Shown here in pieces: positions 36,539-45,728 of a DNA stretch of 54,325 nt (its first letter is position 1; each line of letters starts with the position of its first letter). This DNA comes from Acidimicrobiales bacterium. Lineage in GTDB: Bacteria; Actinomycetota; Acidimicrobiia; Acidimicrobiales; CAIXPF01. The stretch covers positions 1-54,325 of the forward strand of contig JADLEF010000081.1 of assembly GCA_020846295.1 (NCBI GenBank), written 5' to 3'. Under the pieces are notes generated by a model. It ran no database searches. It saw only the letters and a list, made by a program, of their open reading frames with translations, and was not told the DNA's origin. A program made the position numbers and the translations under genes.

Positions 36539-37585
36539 TTGGCGAACGAGTCCCCGAGCGGTATCGAGTCATCGCCCCGGCAGACCTCGAACGGGACGCC
36601 GCCGGGCGCCCCGGCGGGGGAACTCTCCCCGAGCGATGCCGCCACGTTCTCCGAGCTGTTCGCGGGCACGGTGCGCAACATCGAGCAGATCATCCAGGGC
36701 AAGGCCGAGGTCATCGAGCTCGTCGTGCTCTGCCTCGTCGCCGAGGGCCACCTGCTCATCGAGGATCGCCCCGGCGTTGGCAAGACCACGCTGGCCAAGG
36801 CACTGGCCGCGTCGCTCGAGACGACCTTCGGCCGCATCCAGTTCACCCCGGACCTGCTGCCCTCCGACGTCGTCGGGGTCACCGTGTTCGACCGCTCGGC
36901 GTCGGAGTTCACCTTCCGGCCCGGTCCGGTGTTCAGCTCGATCGTGCTGGCCGACGAGATCAACCGGGCGTCGCCCAAGACCCAGTCCGCCCTGCTGGAG
37001 GCGATGGCCGAGAAGCAGGTCACCGTGGACGGCCAGACCTACGCGTTGCCACGGCCACACCTCGTGTTGGCGACGCAGAACCCGATCGAGCACGAAGGCA
37101 CCTACCCCCTCCCCGACTCGCAGCTCGACCGGTTCCTGATGCGGCTGTCGATGGGCTACCCCTCTCGCGCCGACGAGATCGCCATCCTCGACGCCCACGG
37201 CCAGACCGACGGGCTCGAGCACCTGACCGCGGTGCTCACCACCCGCCAGCTCGACGCCATGGTCGCCGCGGCGCGAGCCGTGCACGTCGCCCCGGCCATC
37301 AAGGAGTACCTCGTCGACCTGTCCGACGCCTCGCGCCGCCACCCCTACGTGTGGGTCGGCCTCTCCCCGCGGGCAACGCTCGCCATGCAGCGGGTGTGCC
37401 GGGCCCGGGCCGCGGCCGCGGGCCGGAACTACGTCACCCCCGACGATGTGAAGGCGCTGGCCGAACCGGTGATGGCCCACCGGCTCATGCTCAACCCCGA
37501 CGCCCAGCTGCAGGGCCTCACCGCCTCCCGGGTGGTGGCCGACATCCTGGCCCAGGTCCCCGTCCCCGTCCCCACCAACCGTTGA
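36539..37585 (+). CDS. MoxR-family AAA+ ATPase
   Basis: A 348-residue MoxR ATPase thought to act as a chaperone that assembles or activates partner proteins. Walker A is RPGVGKTTLAKALA (about residues 77-90), Walker B is IVLADEINRASPKTQSALLE, sensor 1 is LVLATQNPIEHEGTYPLPDS, and DRFLMRLSMGYP follows. The TTG start at 36539 has GAGGAG eight bases upstream. The DUF58 and transglutaminase genes follow, the common MoxR-DUF58-TgpA operon linked in other bacteria to envelope processes. Confidence 0.9.
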   Translation: MANESPSGIESSPRQTSNGTPPGAPAGELSPSDAATFSELFAGTVRNIEQIIQGKAEVIELVVLCLVAEGHLLIEDRPGVGKTTLAKALAASLETTFGRIQFTPDLLPSDVVGVTVFDRSASEFTFRPGPVFSSIVLADEINRASPKTQSALLEAMAEKQVTVDGQTYALPRPHLVLATQNPIEHEGTYPLPDSQLDRFLMRLSMGYPSRADEIAILDAHGQTDGLEHLTAVLTTRQLDAMVAAARAVHVAPAIKEYLVDLSDASRRHPYVWVGLSPRATLAMQRVCRARAAAAGRNYVTPDDVKALAEPVMAHRLMLNPDAQLQGLTASRVVADILAQVPVPVPTNR

Positions 37586-37632
37586 CGCCGCGTGACCACC
37601 GTAGGCGGTGACGACGTGACCACGGCCGGCCG

Positions 37633-38916
37633 ATGCTGACCCGCACCGGGTGGGGGGTGCTCGCCGGCGCGGCGGGCCTGGTCGTGGCCGGCCGCGTCCT
37701 CGGCGCCTTCGAGCTGTACCTGCTCGGCGCCGGCGCCGCCGCCCTCGTGGCGGTCGCCCTGCTGGCCGTGAACCTCGCCCGATTGCAGATCGGCATCTCC
37801 AGGACGCTGGTCCCGCCGCGGGTCCACGCCGGTGGGCCGGCCCGGGTGGAGCTGCGCCTGGCCAACCACGCCCGCCGCAAGACCCCCACCCTGCGCCTGC
37901 ACGACGCGGTGACCGGCACGCGGGGCGCCAACCTGCTGGTCTCACCGCTCGGCCACAACGAGCAGGCCCGGGCGGCCTACCAGTTGCCGACGGAGCGTCG
38001 GGGTGCGCTGTCGGTCGGCCCGCTGGAGCTCATCGTCGCCGACCCGTTCGGCCTGTGCGAGTCCCGTACCACCGGGCTGGGCACCTCGCAGCTCGTGGTG
38101 TACCCGCACATCGACGAGCTGCTCGCCCTCGAGCACGCCTCCAGCCACGACCCGCAGGCCACCTCGCGCCATCCCAACGCGCTGGGCCGCGTCGGCGATG
38201 ACTTCTACGCGCTGCGGCCCTACGTCGTCGGCGACGATCTGCGCCGGGTCCACTGGCCGTCGGTCGCCCGCACCGGCGAGCTGATGATCCGCCAGCACGA
38301 ACTGCCCTGGCAGGAGCGCACCACCGTGCTGCTCGACGTGCGGGACGCGTCGCACAGCGGCTCCACGTTCGAACGGGCGGTGTCGGCCGCCGCGTCGGTG
38401 CTCGTCGCCGCCCACGGCCGCGGTGATCAGATCCGGCTGATGGGGACCGACCGCCGCGACTCCGGCTTCGGTCTCGGCCGCTCCCACCTCGACGCGCTGC
38501 TGCACCACCTCGCGTTGCTGAAGACCGACCACAAGGCCACGCTGCAGGCCGGTCTGGACGACCTCGTGCGCAACGGGGTGGGCGGCTCGCTGGTGATGGT
38601 GCTCGGCGCCATGCCGGCTGCGGACGTGCCGCGCCTCAGCGGCGTCACCCGCCGCTTCGGCACCGTCGCCACCGTGCTGTTCGAAGACGCACCCACCGAC
38701 GACGGCCGGGCCGGGGCGGGCGCCACCCCGGTGGCCGGCCTGCCCCACATCCTTCGCTGCGGCCCGAACGACCACTTCGCCGTGCGGTGGAACCAGTCCG
38801 GCCTCGTGGGCACCGCCCGCAGCACGGCCGGGTCCGGGAGCCCATCGCCCAGAGGACCGAACGCCGGCGCCGTCCCGTCGGCATCACCGTACGCGCCAGG
38901 AGGTCCGATCCGATGA
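37633..38916 (+). CDS. DUF58 (vWA-like) membrane protein
   Basis: A 427-residue protein with an N-terminal membrane region (GVLAGAAGLVVAGRVLGAFE, YLLGAGAAALVAVALLAVNL), a beta-rich outer or middle part, and the DUF58 signature YALRPYVVGDDLRRVHWPSV, then TGELMIRQHELPWQERT. A von Willebrand-like segment follows with TVLLDVRDASHSGSTFERAV (MIDAS-like D-x-S). The C-terminal tail is Pro/Gly/Ser-rich. MoxR ATPases usually act with such proteins. It overlaps the transglutaminase gene by four bases. Confidence 0.88.
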   Translation: MLTRTGWGVLAGAAGLVVAGRVLGAFELYLLGAGAAALVAVALLAVNLARLQIGISRTLVPPRVHAGGPARVELRLANHARRKTPTLRLHDAVTGTRGANLLVSPLGHNEQARAAYQLPTERRGALSVGPLELIVADPFGLCESRTTGLGTSQLVVYPHIDELLALEHASSHDPQATSRHPNALGRVGDDFYALRPYVVGDDLRRVHWPSVARTGELMIRQHELPWQERTTVLLDVRDASHSGSTFERAVSAAASVLVAAHGRGDQIRLMGTDRRDSGFGLGRSHLDALLHHLALLKTDHKATLQAGLDDLVRNGVGGSLVMVLGAMPAADVPRLSGVTRRFGTVATVLFEDAPTDDGRAGAGATPVAGLPHILRCGPNDHFAVRWNQSGLVGTARSTAGSGSPSPRGPNAGAVPSASPYAPGGPIR

Positions 38917-41354
38917 CCGCCACCCTGCCCCGTGAGGGCGCACCCGCCGGTGCACCACGGCCCCCCGCCGAGCCCGGCGACGGGCGCAGGATCCGGCGCG
39001 ATGCCGCCAAGCCCACACTGCGCCTGCCGGCCGAGCTGAGCCTGTGGGTGGTCACCGCTGCGGCGGCGCTGAGCTTCGTGCGGCTCTTCGCCGACCGCAG
39101 CTTCCTCGGGCCCGTGCTCGCCGCCACCGCGCTGTCCCACGCCATCGCTGCGCTGCTGCGCCGGCGGCGCGTGCCGGTCACCGTCGCCGCGGTGGCGTCG
39201 TTGCTGGCCATGGTCCTGCTGCTGAGCTGGCTGTTCTACTTCTCCACGACCCGGGCCGGGCTGCCCACCTCGCTGACCTGGAGCACGTTCACCGACGACC
39301 TCGGCGAGGCGGTCACCCGATTCCGGGAGGACCAGGCACCGGTCGAACCGGTCCGCGGCTTCGTCGCCGGATCGGCCATCGGCTTCTGGTTGGTCGCCTT
39401 CCTCGGGGACTGGTCGGCGTTCCGGTTGTGGGCGCCGGTCGAGTCCACCATCCCGGCCGGGTCGCTGTTCGTGTTCGCCTCGCTGCTCGGTGCCGACCAG
39501 TCCCGCACCGTGGTGACCGCGGTGTTCTTCCTCGCCGCGGTGGGCTTCCTGCTGCTGCACCGCCTGGCCCGGCTCGAGATGAGCCCCAGCTGGGTGCGTG
39601 GCGACGGCCGGGCCGGTACCCGGGCCCAGCTCGCGGTCGGCGCCGGGATCACCGCGGTCGCCCTGGTCGGGGTCGCCGCGGTCGGGCCGTTCCTGCCCGG
39701 CGCCACCTCGCAGGCGCTGTTCGACGTCAAGGACATCGGCAACGACGACGACACCCGCATCACCGTGTCCCCGCTGGTCGACATCAAGCAGCGGCTGGTC
39801 GACCAGCGCGAGACCGAGGTGTTCCGCGTCACCAGCCCCGAACGGGCTTACTGGCGCCTCACCGCGCTCGACGAGTTCGACGGGCGGACGTGGAAGTCCT
39901 CCAAGCGCTTCGAGAAGGTGAACGGGAACCTCCCGGGCGCGAGCTCCGCCCAGCCCGACTCGATCATCGCCCAGACGTTCTCCATCTCCAACCTCTCGCA
40001 GATCTGGTTGCCGGCCGCCTTCACACCGATCAGCGTGTCGACCCAGGACCGCGACGTCCGCTGGGAGCAGGTCACCGCCACGCTCATCGTGGACGAGGAG
40101 ACCTCCGACGGGCTCGAGTACACGGTGACCTCGGAGCGCAACGCCCCCACCCCCGAGGAGCTGTTGGCTGCCACGGGCCCCGTCCCCGCCGACATCGCCG
40201 AGGACTTCCTGACGCTGCCGCGCCGCTTCCCCGACCGGGTGCGAGAGCTCGCCCAGGACATCACCGCCGGCGCGTCGACCCCCTACCAGCAGGCGATGGC
40301 GCTGCAGGACTACTTCCGCGGCAACTACACCTACTCCACCGAGGTCACCGCCGGGCAGGACATCGATGCCATCGAGGACTTCCTCTTCTCCGACATCCGG
40401 GCCGGCTACTGCGAGCAGTTCGCCGGGTCCTTCGCCGCCATGGCCCGCTCGATCGGCCTGCCGGCCCGGGTGGCGGTGGGCTTCACGCCGGGCGATCCCG
40501 TCTCCGATCCGGAGAACCCCGACCTCTACGTCGTGAAGGGCCGCCACTCGCACGCCTGGCCCGAGGTGTACCTCGCCGGCATCGGCTGGCTGCTGTTCGA
40601 GCCCACCCCGGGCCGCGGCGCCCCCGCCGCCGGCTACACGGGCACCTCCGAGCAGCAGGACAGCGACATCGCCCCCAACGGCAGCACGACCACCACCACC
40701 GCTGCCGACCCCACAGCCGACCCGACGGCGACATCGCTTCCGTTCGACGAGTTCCCCGCCGGCGGTGTCGTCTCCGAGGGTCTGCCCGAGGAAGGCCTCG
40801 GCGGCGGTTCGGGCGACACCCGGGCGGTGGACACCACCGGCGCCCGCGTCGTGCTGGTGGTGCTGGGCCTCACCGCCCTGTACGTGCTGGTGGTGCCGCT
40901 GGTGCACCTCCTACGGCGCCGCCTGCGCCGCTCCGGCGCCCGCACACCCAACGCCCGGGTCGACGTCGCCTGGCGGGAGGCGACCGACGCGCTGCACCTC
41001 ATCGGCGTGCGACAGGCGGTCGGCGAAACACCGAACGAGTTCGCCGTGCGAGCCGACAACCGCAGCCGGGCGGGGACCCAGGTGCGGGAGCTGGCGCAGC
41101 TCACCACGACCGCCCGCTACGCGCCGCAGCATCCCGACGAGCGCACCGTGGAGCGGGCGACGGTGCTCGCCGCCGGCGTGCAACGGGCGGTTCGAGAGCA
41201 GACGACCGCGGGGGAACGCATCAGGGCTGCGCTCGACCCCCGGCCGCTGTTGCGTCGAGGGTGGCATGCGGCCACCCACGGCAACCGCACCGACGGGGAC
41301 ACCGAGGAGCGCCGAGGCCGGCTGGTGGGCTCAGGTTCGGCGACGCACCGTTGA
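38913..41354 (+). CDS. Transglutaminase-like membrane protein (TgpA type)
   Basis: An 813-residue protein. Several transmembrane helices lie in the first 260 residues (for example LWVVTAAAALSFVRLFADRS, VAAVASLLAMVLLLSWLFYF). A soluble domain follows whose transglutaminase-like core has the catalytic Cys in RAGYCEQFAGSFAAMARSIG (about residue 500) and His in RHSHAWPEVYLAGIGWLLFE, with PTPGRG after it. A Thr/Asp linker, one more helix (VVLVVLGLTALYVLVVPLVH) and a C-terminal cytoplasmic tail complete it. AGGAGG precedes the ATG at 38913. The triad with MoxR and DUF58 suggests an envelope protease or cross-linking role. Confidence 0.9.
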   Translation: MTATLPREGAPAGAPRPPAEPGDGRRIRRDAAKPTLRLPAELSLWVVTAAAALSFVRLFADRSFLGPVLAATALSHAIAALLRRRRVPVTVAAVASLLAMVLLLSWLFYFSTTRAGLPTSLTWSTFTDDLGEAVTRFREDQAPVEPVRGFVAGSAIGFWLVAFLGDWSAFRLWAPVESTIPAGSLFVFASLLGADQSRTVVTAVFFLAAVGFLLLHRLARLEMSPSWVRGDGRAGTRAQLAVGAGITAVALVGVAAVGPFLPGATSQALFDVKDIGNDDDTRITVSPLVDIKQRLVDQRETEVFRVTSPERAYWRLTALDEFDGRTWKSSKRFEKVNGNLPGASSAQPDSIIAQTFSISNLSQIWLPAAFTPISVSTQDRDVRWEQVTATLIVDEETSDGLEYTVTSERNAPTPEELLAATGPVPADIAEDFLTLPRRFPDRVRELAQDITAGASTPYQQAMALQDYFRGNYTYSTEVTAGQDIDAIEDFLFSDIRAGYCEQFAGSFAAMARSIGLPARVAVGFTPGDPVSDPENPDLYVVKGRHSHAWPEVYLAGIGWLLFEPTPGRGAPAAGYTGTSEQQDSDIAPNGSTTTTTAADPTADPTATSLPFDEFPAGGVVSEGLPEEGLGGGSGDTRAVDTTGARVVLVVLGLTALYVLVVPLVHLLRRRLRRSGARTPNARVDVAWREATDALHLIGVRQAVGETPNEFAVRADNRSRAGTQVRELAQLTTTARYAPQHPDERTVERATVLAAGVQRAVREQTTAGERIRAALDPRPLLRRGWHAATHGNRTDGDTEERRGRLVGSGSATHR

Positions 41355-41377
41355 GCGATCGGGCCGAGCGCCCGCCG

Positions 41378-41758
41378 TCACTCCTCGACGTTGCGCTGGA
41401 AGCGCTCGCGCATCTTCTGGCCGGTCGAGCCGAGCAGGCTGCGCACCCCGTCACCCCGGCTCTGGCCGGTCAGCTGCTGCCAACCGGCGCGGCCCATCTT
41501 GCGGGCGTTTCGTTCCACGGCCAAGGCGCTGAACAGCATCACCAGGAAGCCGACGAAGGCGATGGCCCAGTGGGTGGACAGCGCGGCGACCATCAGCACC
41601 ATGCCGGCAAGGAAGCCGAGCGCGGCCCACTTGATGTTGCGCAGGGCGTGGGTGAACAGCGTCGTCGAACCGACTTCACGAGCCAAGGCCGGATCGCTCT
41701 CGTAGAGCCGTGCCTCGATCTCCTGGAGGATCCGCTGCTCATGTTCTGATAGCGGCAC
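41378..41758 (-). CDS. DUF3040 membrane protein
   Basis: A 126-residue protein with the DUF3040 start VPLSEHEQRILQEIEARLYE, SDPALAREV, then two transmembrane helices (ALGFLAGMVLMVAALSTHWA, IAFVGFLVMLFSALAVERNA) and a basic C-terminal tail. The family is typical of actinobacteria and unnamed in function. The GTG at 41758 has a G-rich ribosome site. It is convergent with the transglutaminase gene across 23 bases. Confidence 0.85.
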   Translation of the reverse strand: MPLSEHEQRILQEIEARLYESDPALAREVGSTTLFTHALRNIKWAALGFLAGMVLMVAALSTHWAIAFVGFLVMLFSALAVERNARKMGRAGWQQLTGQSRGDGVRSLLGSTGQKMRERFQRNVEE

Positions 41759-41852
41759 CCCAACTCCCCTCACGCCCTTGGCGCTCGACCGGTTGTTCCC
41801 GAACCCTGGCGGACGGCTCCGCCCCCAGGGGTGGCACCGTCCGCGCCTCACT

Positions 41853-43421
41853 CTACCGGGGTCGTGGAGCCTGGTGTACCTCAGAACGGGGGCCTCCGCG
41901 GGAACGACCCCGCCGAAGGTCCTCATCAGCATCGGTGACCGCCGCCGGACCGGCCGTGTCCGCGTCCACGGCCGTACCTGCGTGCTCGGCCGTACCTGCG
42001 TGCTCGTCCTGCGCGAGCGGACCCCACGCCCGCTGCCCCCGCTGGAACACCTCGAGGCGCCCACCCGCCGCGGCGAGGGCACCCGGGCCGATGGCCGCTG
42101 CCCCGAAGCGGCGTCGGATGGCATCCACCGTGTCGTTCGCCTCCTGCCAGGCGGCGGGGTCGCGGCGGAGCGGGGCACGGCGCACCTGGTCCGCCCGGCT
42201 CGCGGCCGCGACGGCCGGTGCGTCCCCGGCGGCGGGTGGCGCTGCGGCGGCGGGCCGGCGGTCGAGGTCGAGGTCGAGGTCGAGCTGCAGCTGGCGATGG
42301 TCGAGCGGGGCCAGTCCGCTCGTGCTCACGCCGATCAAGCGCACCCCGGGCGACACGTCGACCCGGTCGAGCAGCGAGCGCGCCGCCCTGGTGATGGCGA
42401 GGGCGCTGTCGACGGGCTCCGGCTGCCGCTGCGAGCGGGTGATGGTGGTGAAGTCCCCGAAGCGCACCTTGATCGTCACCGTCGCGGCAGCGACGTTGGC
42501 GTCGCGCAGGCGCCGGGCCACCGCGTCGCCCAATCGGAGCAGTTCCCGATCGAGCTCGGCGCGGTCGAAGCGGTCGGCGGCGAAGGTCTCCTCGTGGCCG
42601 ATGGACTTGACCTCCCGATCGGGCTCCACCGCGCGCGGGTCGCGGTTGTGGGCCAGCTCGTAGAGGTGCCGGCCCGACGCGTCGCCCACCGCCGCCACGA
42701 GGGCGGCCAGCGGCAGCGCGGCCAGATCCCCCACCGTCGCCACCCCGAGCCGCTCGAGCCGGCTCAGGGTGGCGGGCCCGACGCCCCACAACGCTCGGAC
42801 CGGCAGCGGGTGCAGGAAGGCCAGCTCGTGGCCCGGCTCGACCACGAAGACGCCTCGGCCGGGACGCGGGCCCGTCGGTGTCGGGGTGGGCTTCGCCTCC
42901 TCGGAGGCCAGCTTGGCCAGGAACTTGGTGGTGGCCACGCCGACGGAGCACGTGAGCTGCTCGGCGTCGTGCACCCGCCGGCGGAGCCGGCCGGCGATCT
43001 CGGCGGGCGGGCCCAGTCGCCGCTGCGCGCCGGTGACGTCGAGGAACGCCTCGTCGAGCGACAGCGGTTCGACCAGCGGGGTGATCTCGGCGAACAGGGC
43101 CATGATCCGGGCGCTCGCCTCGGCGTAGAGCTGGTGCTGCGCGGGCAGGAACAGCGCCTGGGGGCACAGCCGCCTGGCCCGCACCGACGGCATGGCCGAG
43201 TGCACGCCGTAGGCGCGGGCCTCATAGCTCGCCGCGGCCACCACGCCGCGCGGACCTGATCCTCCGACCACCACCGGGCGACCGCGCAGCGACGGGTCTC
43301 GACGCTGCTCGACGGCCACGAAGAACGCGTCCATGTCGACGTGCAGGATGGCGCTGGGCCAGCGCAACCCCGCATCGGGGTCGGCCGGCCCGGCATCGGT
43401 GGCCTGCGGCCGGTCGCTCAC
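41853..43421 (-). CDS. dinB: DNA polymerase IV, with extended C-terminus
   Basis: A 522-residue Y-family translesion polymerase. The active site has ILHVDMDAFFVAVEQRRDPS (first Asp) and EPLSLDEAFLDVTG (Asp-Glu pair). Others are CSVGVATTKFLAKLASEEAK, WGVGPATLSRLERLG (HhH) and the little-finger part REVKSIGHEETFAADRFDR to VRLIGVSTSGL. About 140 residues follow the usual end, including an LDLDLDLDRR tract, an Ala-rich linker, and an EHAGTA tandem pair near the stop. Some actinobacterial DinB proteins have such tails. No clear QL(S/D)LF clamp motif is seen, although LQLDLDLDLD could be a variant. The GTG start overlaps the Nudix stop (GTGA). Confidence 0.9.
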   Translation of the reverse strand: MSDRPQATDAGPADPDAGLRWPSAILHVDMDAFFVAVEQRRDPSLRGRPVVVGGSGPRGVVAAASYEARAYGVHSAMPSVRARRLCPQALFLPAQHQLYAEASARIMALFAEITPLVEPLSLDEAFLDVTGAQRRLGPPAEIAGRLRRRVHDAEQLTCSVGVATTKFLAKLASEEAKPTPTPTGPRPGRGVFVVEPGHELAFLHPLPVRALWGVGPATLSRLERLGVATVGDLAALPLAALVAAVGDASGRHLYELAHNRDPRAVEPDREVKSIGHEETFAADRFDRAELDRELLRLGDAVARRLRDANVAAATVTIKVRFGDFTTITRSQRQPEPVDSALAITRAARSLLDRVDVSPGVRLIGVSTSGLAPLDHRQLQLDLDLDLDRRPAAAAPPAAGDAPAVAAASRADQVRRAPLRRDPAAWQEANDTVDAIRRRFGAAAIGPGALAAAGGRLEVFQRGQRAWGPLAQDEHAGTAEHAGTAVDADTAGPAAVTDADEDLRRGRSRGGPRSEVHQAPRPR

Positions 43422-43903
43422 AACCGGACGACCTCGATCTCCCGTTGCGCCGCGCCGTGGACGCGGTAGCCGAAGTGGCGGCGGTCGACCCAGCGCTCGA
43501 CCGCCCAATCGGCCAGCGGCTCCTGGACCCAGCGGGGTGCGCCCACCAGTTGCGCTGCGCACTGCGCCCACGGCACGAAGCGGGCATCGATGACGATGCC
43601 GTCCGGGTCACCGATGCGCAGACTCCCCTCGTAGGCCACCGCGACGTGCGCCTCCACCCGCAGGTGCCACCCCAGCCCCTCCGCCACGGCCTCGACCTCG
43701 TACACCGGGCCGTCCCAATCGGTCACGACCAGGCCGGTCTCCTCGGCGACCTCGCGGGTGAGCCCCTCGATGAGGGACTCGCCCTCGTCGATCACGCCGC
43801 CCGGCGTGCTCCAGTCCACGCTGCCGTTGCGCCGCTGGTTGGCCACCAGCAGCAACCCCTCCGGGCCCGGCACCAGCGCCCCTCCGACCGTCCAACGCCG
43901 CAT
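43418..43903 (-). CDS. Nudix hydrolase
   Basis: A 161-residue hydrolase of nucleoside diphosphate-linked compounds. The Nudix box is GGVIDEGESLIEGLTREVAE followed by ETGL, fitting GX5EX7REUXEEXGU with all metal-binding Glu present. It starts RRWTVGGALVPGPEGLLLVA. It is translationally coupled to dinB, so a role in cleaning damaged nucleotides (MutT-like) is tempting, but the substrate cannot be read from sequence. Confidence 0.9.
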   Translation of the reverse strand: MRRWTVGGALVPGPEGLLLVANQRRNGSVDWSTPGGVIDEGESLIEGLTREVAEETGLVVTDWDGPVYEVEAVAEGLGWHLRVEAHVAVAYEGSLRIGDPDGIVIDARFVPWAQCAAQLVGAPRWVQEPLADWAVERWVDRRHFGYRVHGAAQREIEVVRL

Positions 43904-43960
43904 GGGGGAAGCCTAGGCGGTCACCCGGGCCCGGCGCCGGGGATGGCAGGCTCTGCAGCC

Positions 43961-44518
43961 ATGGCAGCCAACGACACGAACGACCCCGGGCAGCGCGACC
44001 GGGCGGAGGGCGGCGGCCGCGCCGCCGGGGAGCAGCCCGAGGGGCCGATGCACGCCAACAGCATCGCCGTGCGCGACGCCGGGCGCGACGCCGGCCTGGA
44101 CATCACCGTGGTCACCTACCCCGACGGCACCCGCACCGCGGCCGACGCCGCCACCGCGATCGGCTGTGACGTGGCGCAGATCGTGAAGTCGCTGATCTTC
44201 CTGGTCGACGGCGAGCTGACCCTGGCGCTGGTGTCCGGCGCCAACCAGCTCGACGAGAAGAAGCTGGCGGCCGCGGCCGGTGGCGCGAAGACGGGCCGGG
44301 CCAACGCCGACCAGGTCCGCGAGGCCACCGGTTTCCCGATCGGCGGCGTGCCACCATTCGGGCATCGCCGCCGGCTGCCGGTGTTCATCGATCCCGACCT
44401 GCTGGCCTTCGACGAGGTGTGGGCGGCGGCGGGCACACCGCACACCGTGTTCTGCGTCGCGCCGCAGGCGTTGGTGGCGGCGACGAAGGGCACGGTCGTG
44501 GCCCTGCGCAAGGGCTGA
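43961..44518 (+). CDS. YbaK/ProX-type aminoacyl-tRNA deacylase
   Basis: A 185-residue editing-domain protein. Core motifs are GLDITVVTYPDGTRTAADAA, VAQIVKSLIFLVDGELTLAL, VSGANQLDEKKLAAAAG and GFPIGGVPPFGHRRRLPVFI, with the conserved Lys and the GxxPFGH block of the YbaK family. Such proteins remove wrongly attached amino acids from tRNA. The first 30 residues are unstructured and charged. An ATG at 44048 would give only the core. The ATG at 43961 is kept but uncertain. Confidence 0.87.
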   Translation: MAANDTNDPGQRDRAEGGGRAAGEQPEGPMHANSIAVRDAGRDAGLDITVVTYPDGTRTAADAATAIGCDVAQIVKSLIFLVDGELTLALVSGANQLDEKKLAAAAGGAKTGRANADQVREATGFPIGGVPPFGHRRRLPVFIDPDLLAFDEVWAAAGTPHTVFCVAPQALVAATKGTVVALRKG

Positions 44519-44558
44519 CCGCGAGGCGCCGGAGGGACGCCCACACGGAGCGGGCGGG

Positions 44559-45281
44559 TCAGGCGGAGCGGGCGGCGAAGGACTCCGCCTCGGGACGCTC
44601 CCGACGGGCGAGGGCGATCACGTTGGAGCCGACGGTCGCCGGGCGCAGGGCGATCCCGCCGTCGGGCTGCTCGCCGTTGCCGTCGAGCACCAGCAACCCC
44701 TCGCCGGTGGCGGCGACGAGGATGCCGGCCTCCGGCACCACCGTGCGACGGCTCAGCCGGCGCACCCGGCGGCCGACGCGGTCACGGGGGTTGGTCATCA
44801 ACGTCGCCAGCCGCGTCTCGATCTCCTCGGGTTCGAAGAGCAGCGCGTCGCTCAGCACGAGCAGGTCGTCGTGGCGCAGCGGGAGCTGCGCACCCGGCGC
44901 CGCACCGCGCAGGGCGATGATGAGGCCCAGGTAGCGCACGAGCACGTCGTCGACGAGGTCGTCGGGGTGCAGCAGCCGCCGGTGCGATCCGCTGGCCAGG
45001 AACCCCTCCTCGAGGTCGATGGTGAGGCGGGTGCGGCGGGGGTGCACCGCTCCCTCGCTGTGCACCCCGTAGATGGCGCTGAGCAGCACCAGGTCGTCGT
45101 CGGCGAGGGGTCGGCGGCCGGCTTCGATGTCGGCGAGGTCGACGACGTCGAAACGGCCGATGGTGAGGTGCGACAGCGACTCGAGGTCGACGCCGCTCGC
45201 CCAGCGGTACTCGGCCAGCAGATGGCCGAATCGGGCCGGCGGCACGAGCGAGAGGGTGTCGAGCTCCGTCACGGTGATCAC
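44559..45281 (-). CDS. Putative XRE-like regulator, unknown function
   Basis: A 240-residue protein. The N-terminal 80 residues resemble a degenerate XRE helix-turn-helix (ARFGHLLAEYRWASGVDLES, LADIEAGRRPLADDDLVLLS, AIYGV), as in actinobacterial regulators. The rest is mixed, with ILVAATGEGLLVLDGNGEQP near the C-terminus. No effector domain is recognised. It stands alone between convergent and divergent neighbours, with about 150 bases upstream shared with the 45432 gene. Confidence 0.55.
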   Translation of the reverse strand: MITVTELDTLSLVPPARFGHLLAEYRWASGVDLESLSHLTIGRFDVVDLADIEAGRRPLADDDLVLLSAIYGVHSEGAVHPRRTRLTIDLEEGFLASGSHRRLLHPDDLVDDVLVRYLGLIIALRGAAPGAQLPLRHDDLLVLSDALLFEPEEIETRLATLMTNPRDRVGRRVRRLSRRTVVPEAGILVAATGEGLLVLDGNGEQPDGGIALRPATVGSNVIALARRERPEAESFAARSA

Positions 45282-45431
45282 GGCCGAATCATCGGACCGA
45301 TCGGCTCACAGCTTGAGCCGGCGCATAGGACGATCGTCGCTGCGGGCAGGGCCCGCCGACCGCGGACGGGCCCCGGCCGCTCCCGACGCCGGTTCGCCAC
45401 GGTGGGCGGCGCGCGGGTTCAATGGCGGGTG

Positions 45432-45728
45432 ATGGCTGCTCCCCCCGACCCCGTCGACGGCGCCGCGCCCGCGTCCGCGCTGCCGCCGCTCGCCGCCCGG
45501 ATCCTCGCCTTCGCAGCCGTGGTCGTCGCGGGACTGTGCGGCGGCCTCATCGGGTACGGCGTCGTCGATCTGTCCTGCGACGGCGGCTGCACCCTCGCCG
45601 CCGGCAGCGTGGGTGTCGCCGGGGCCCTGCTGTGCGCCGGCGGCGTCGCCATCGTCGCGGTGCTGACCCTGCGGGCGATGGGTGAGTGGCGCGCCGGTGG
45701 CCGCCGACGCGATCGCGGCATCACGTGA
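45432..45728 (+). CDS. Small two-helix membrane protein
   Basis: A 98-residue protein with two transmembrane helices (RILAFAAVVVAGLCGGLIGY, VAGALLCAGGVAIVAVLTLR) and a Cys pair in VVDLSCDGGCTLAAG between them, probably outside the membrane and able to form a disulfide. The C-terminal tail is Arg-rich. The function is unknown. It overlaps the inositol-phosphatase-like gene by four bases (GTGA), so the two are co-expressed. Confidence 0.65.
   Translation: MAAPPDPVDGAAPASALPPLAARILAFAAVVVAGLCGGLIGYGVVDLSCDGGCTLAAGSVGVAGALLCAGGVAIVAVLTLRAMGEWRAGGRRRDRGIT

Noticed and set aside
38427-40907. Minus-strand open frame of 826 codons
   Set aside because: It is antisense to the DUF58 and transglutaminase genes, whose motifs are clear. 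The translated protein is Gly/Arg/His-rich low complexity, a GC-bias shadow.
39044-41749. Plus-strand open frame of 901 codons
   Set aside because: Out of frame with the transglutaminase gene, Arg-rich throughout, no domain recognisable.
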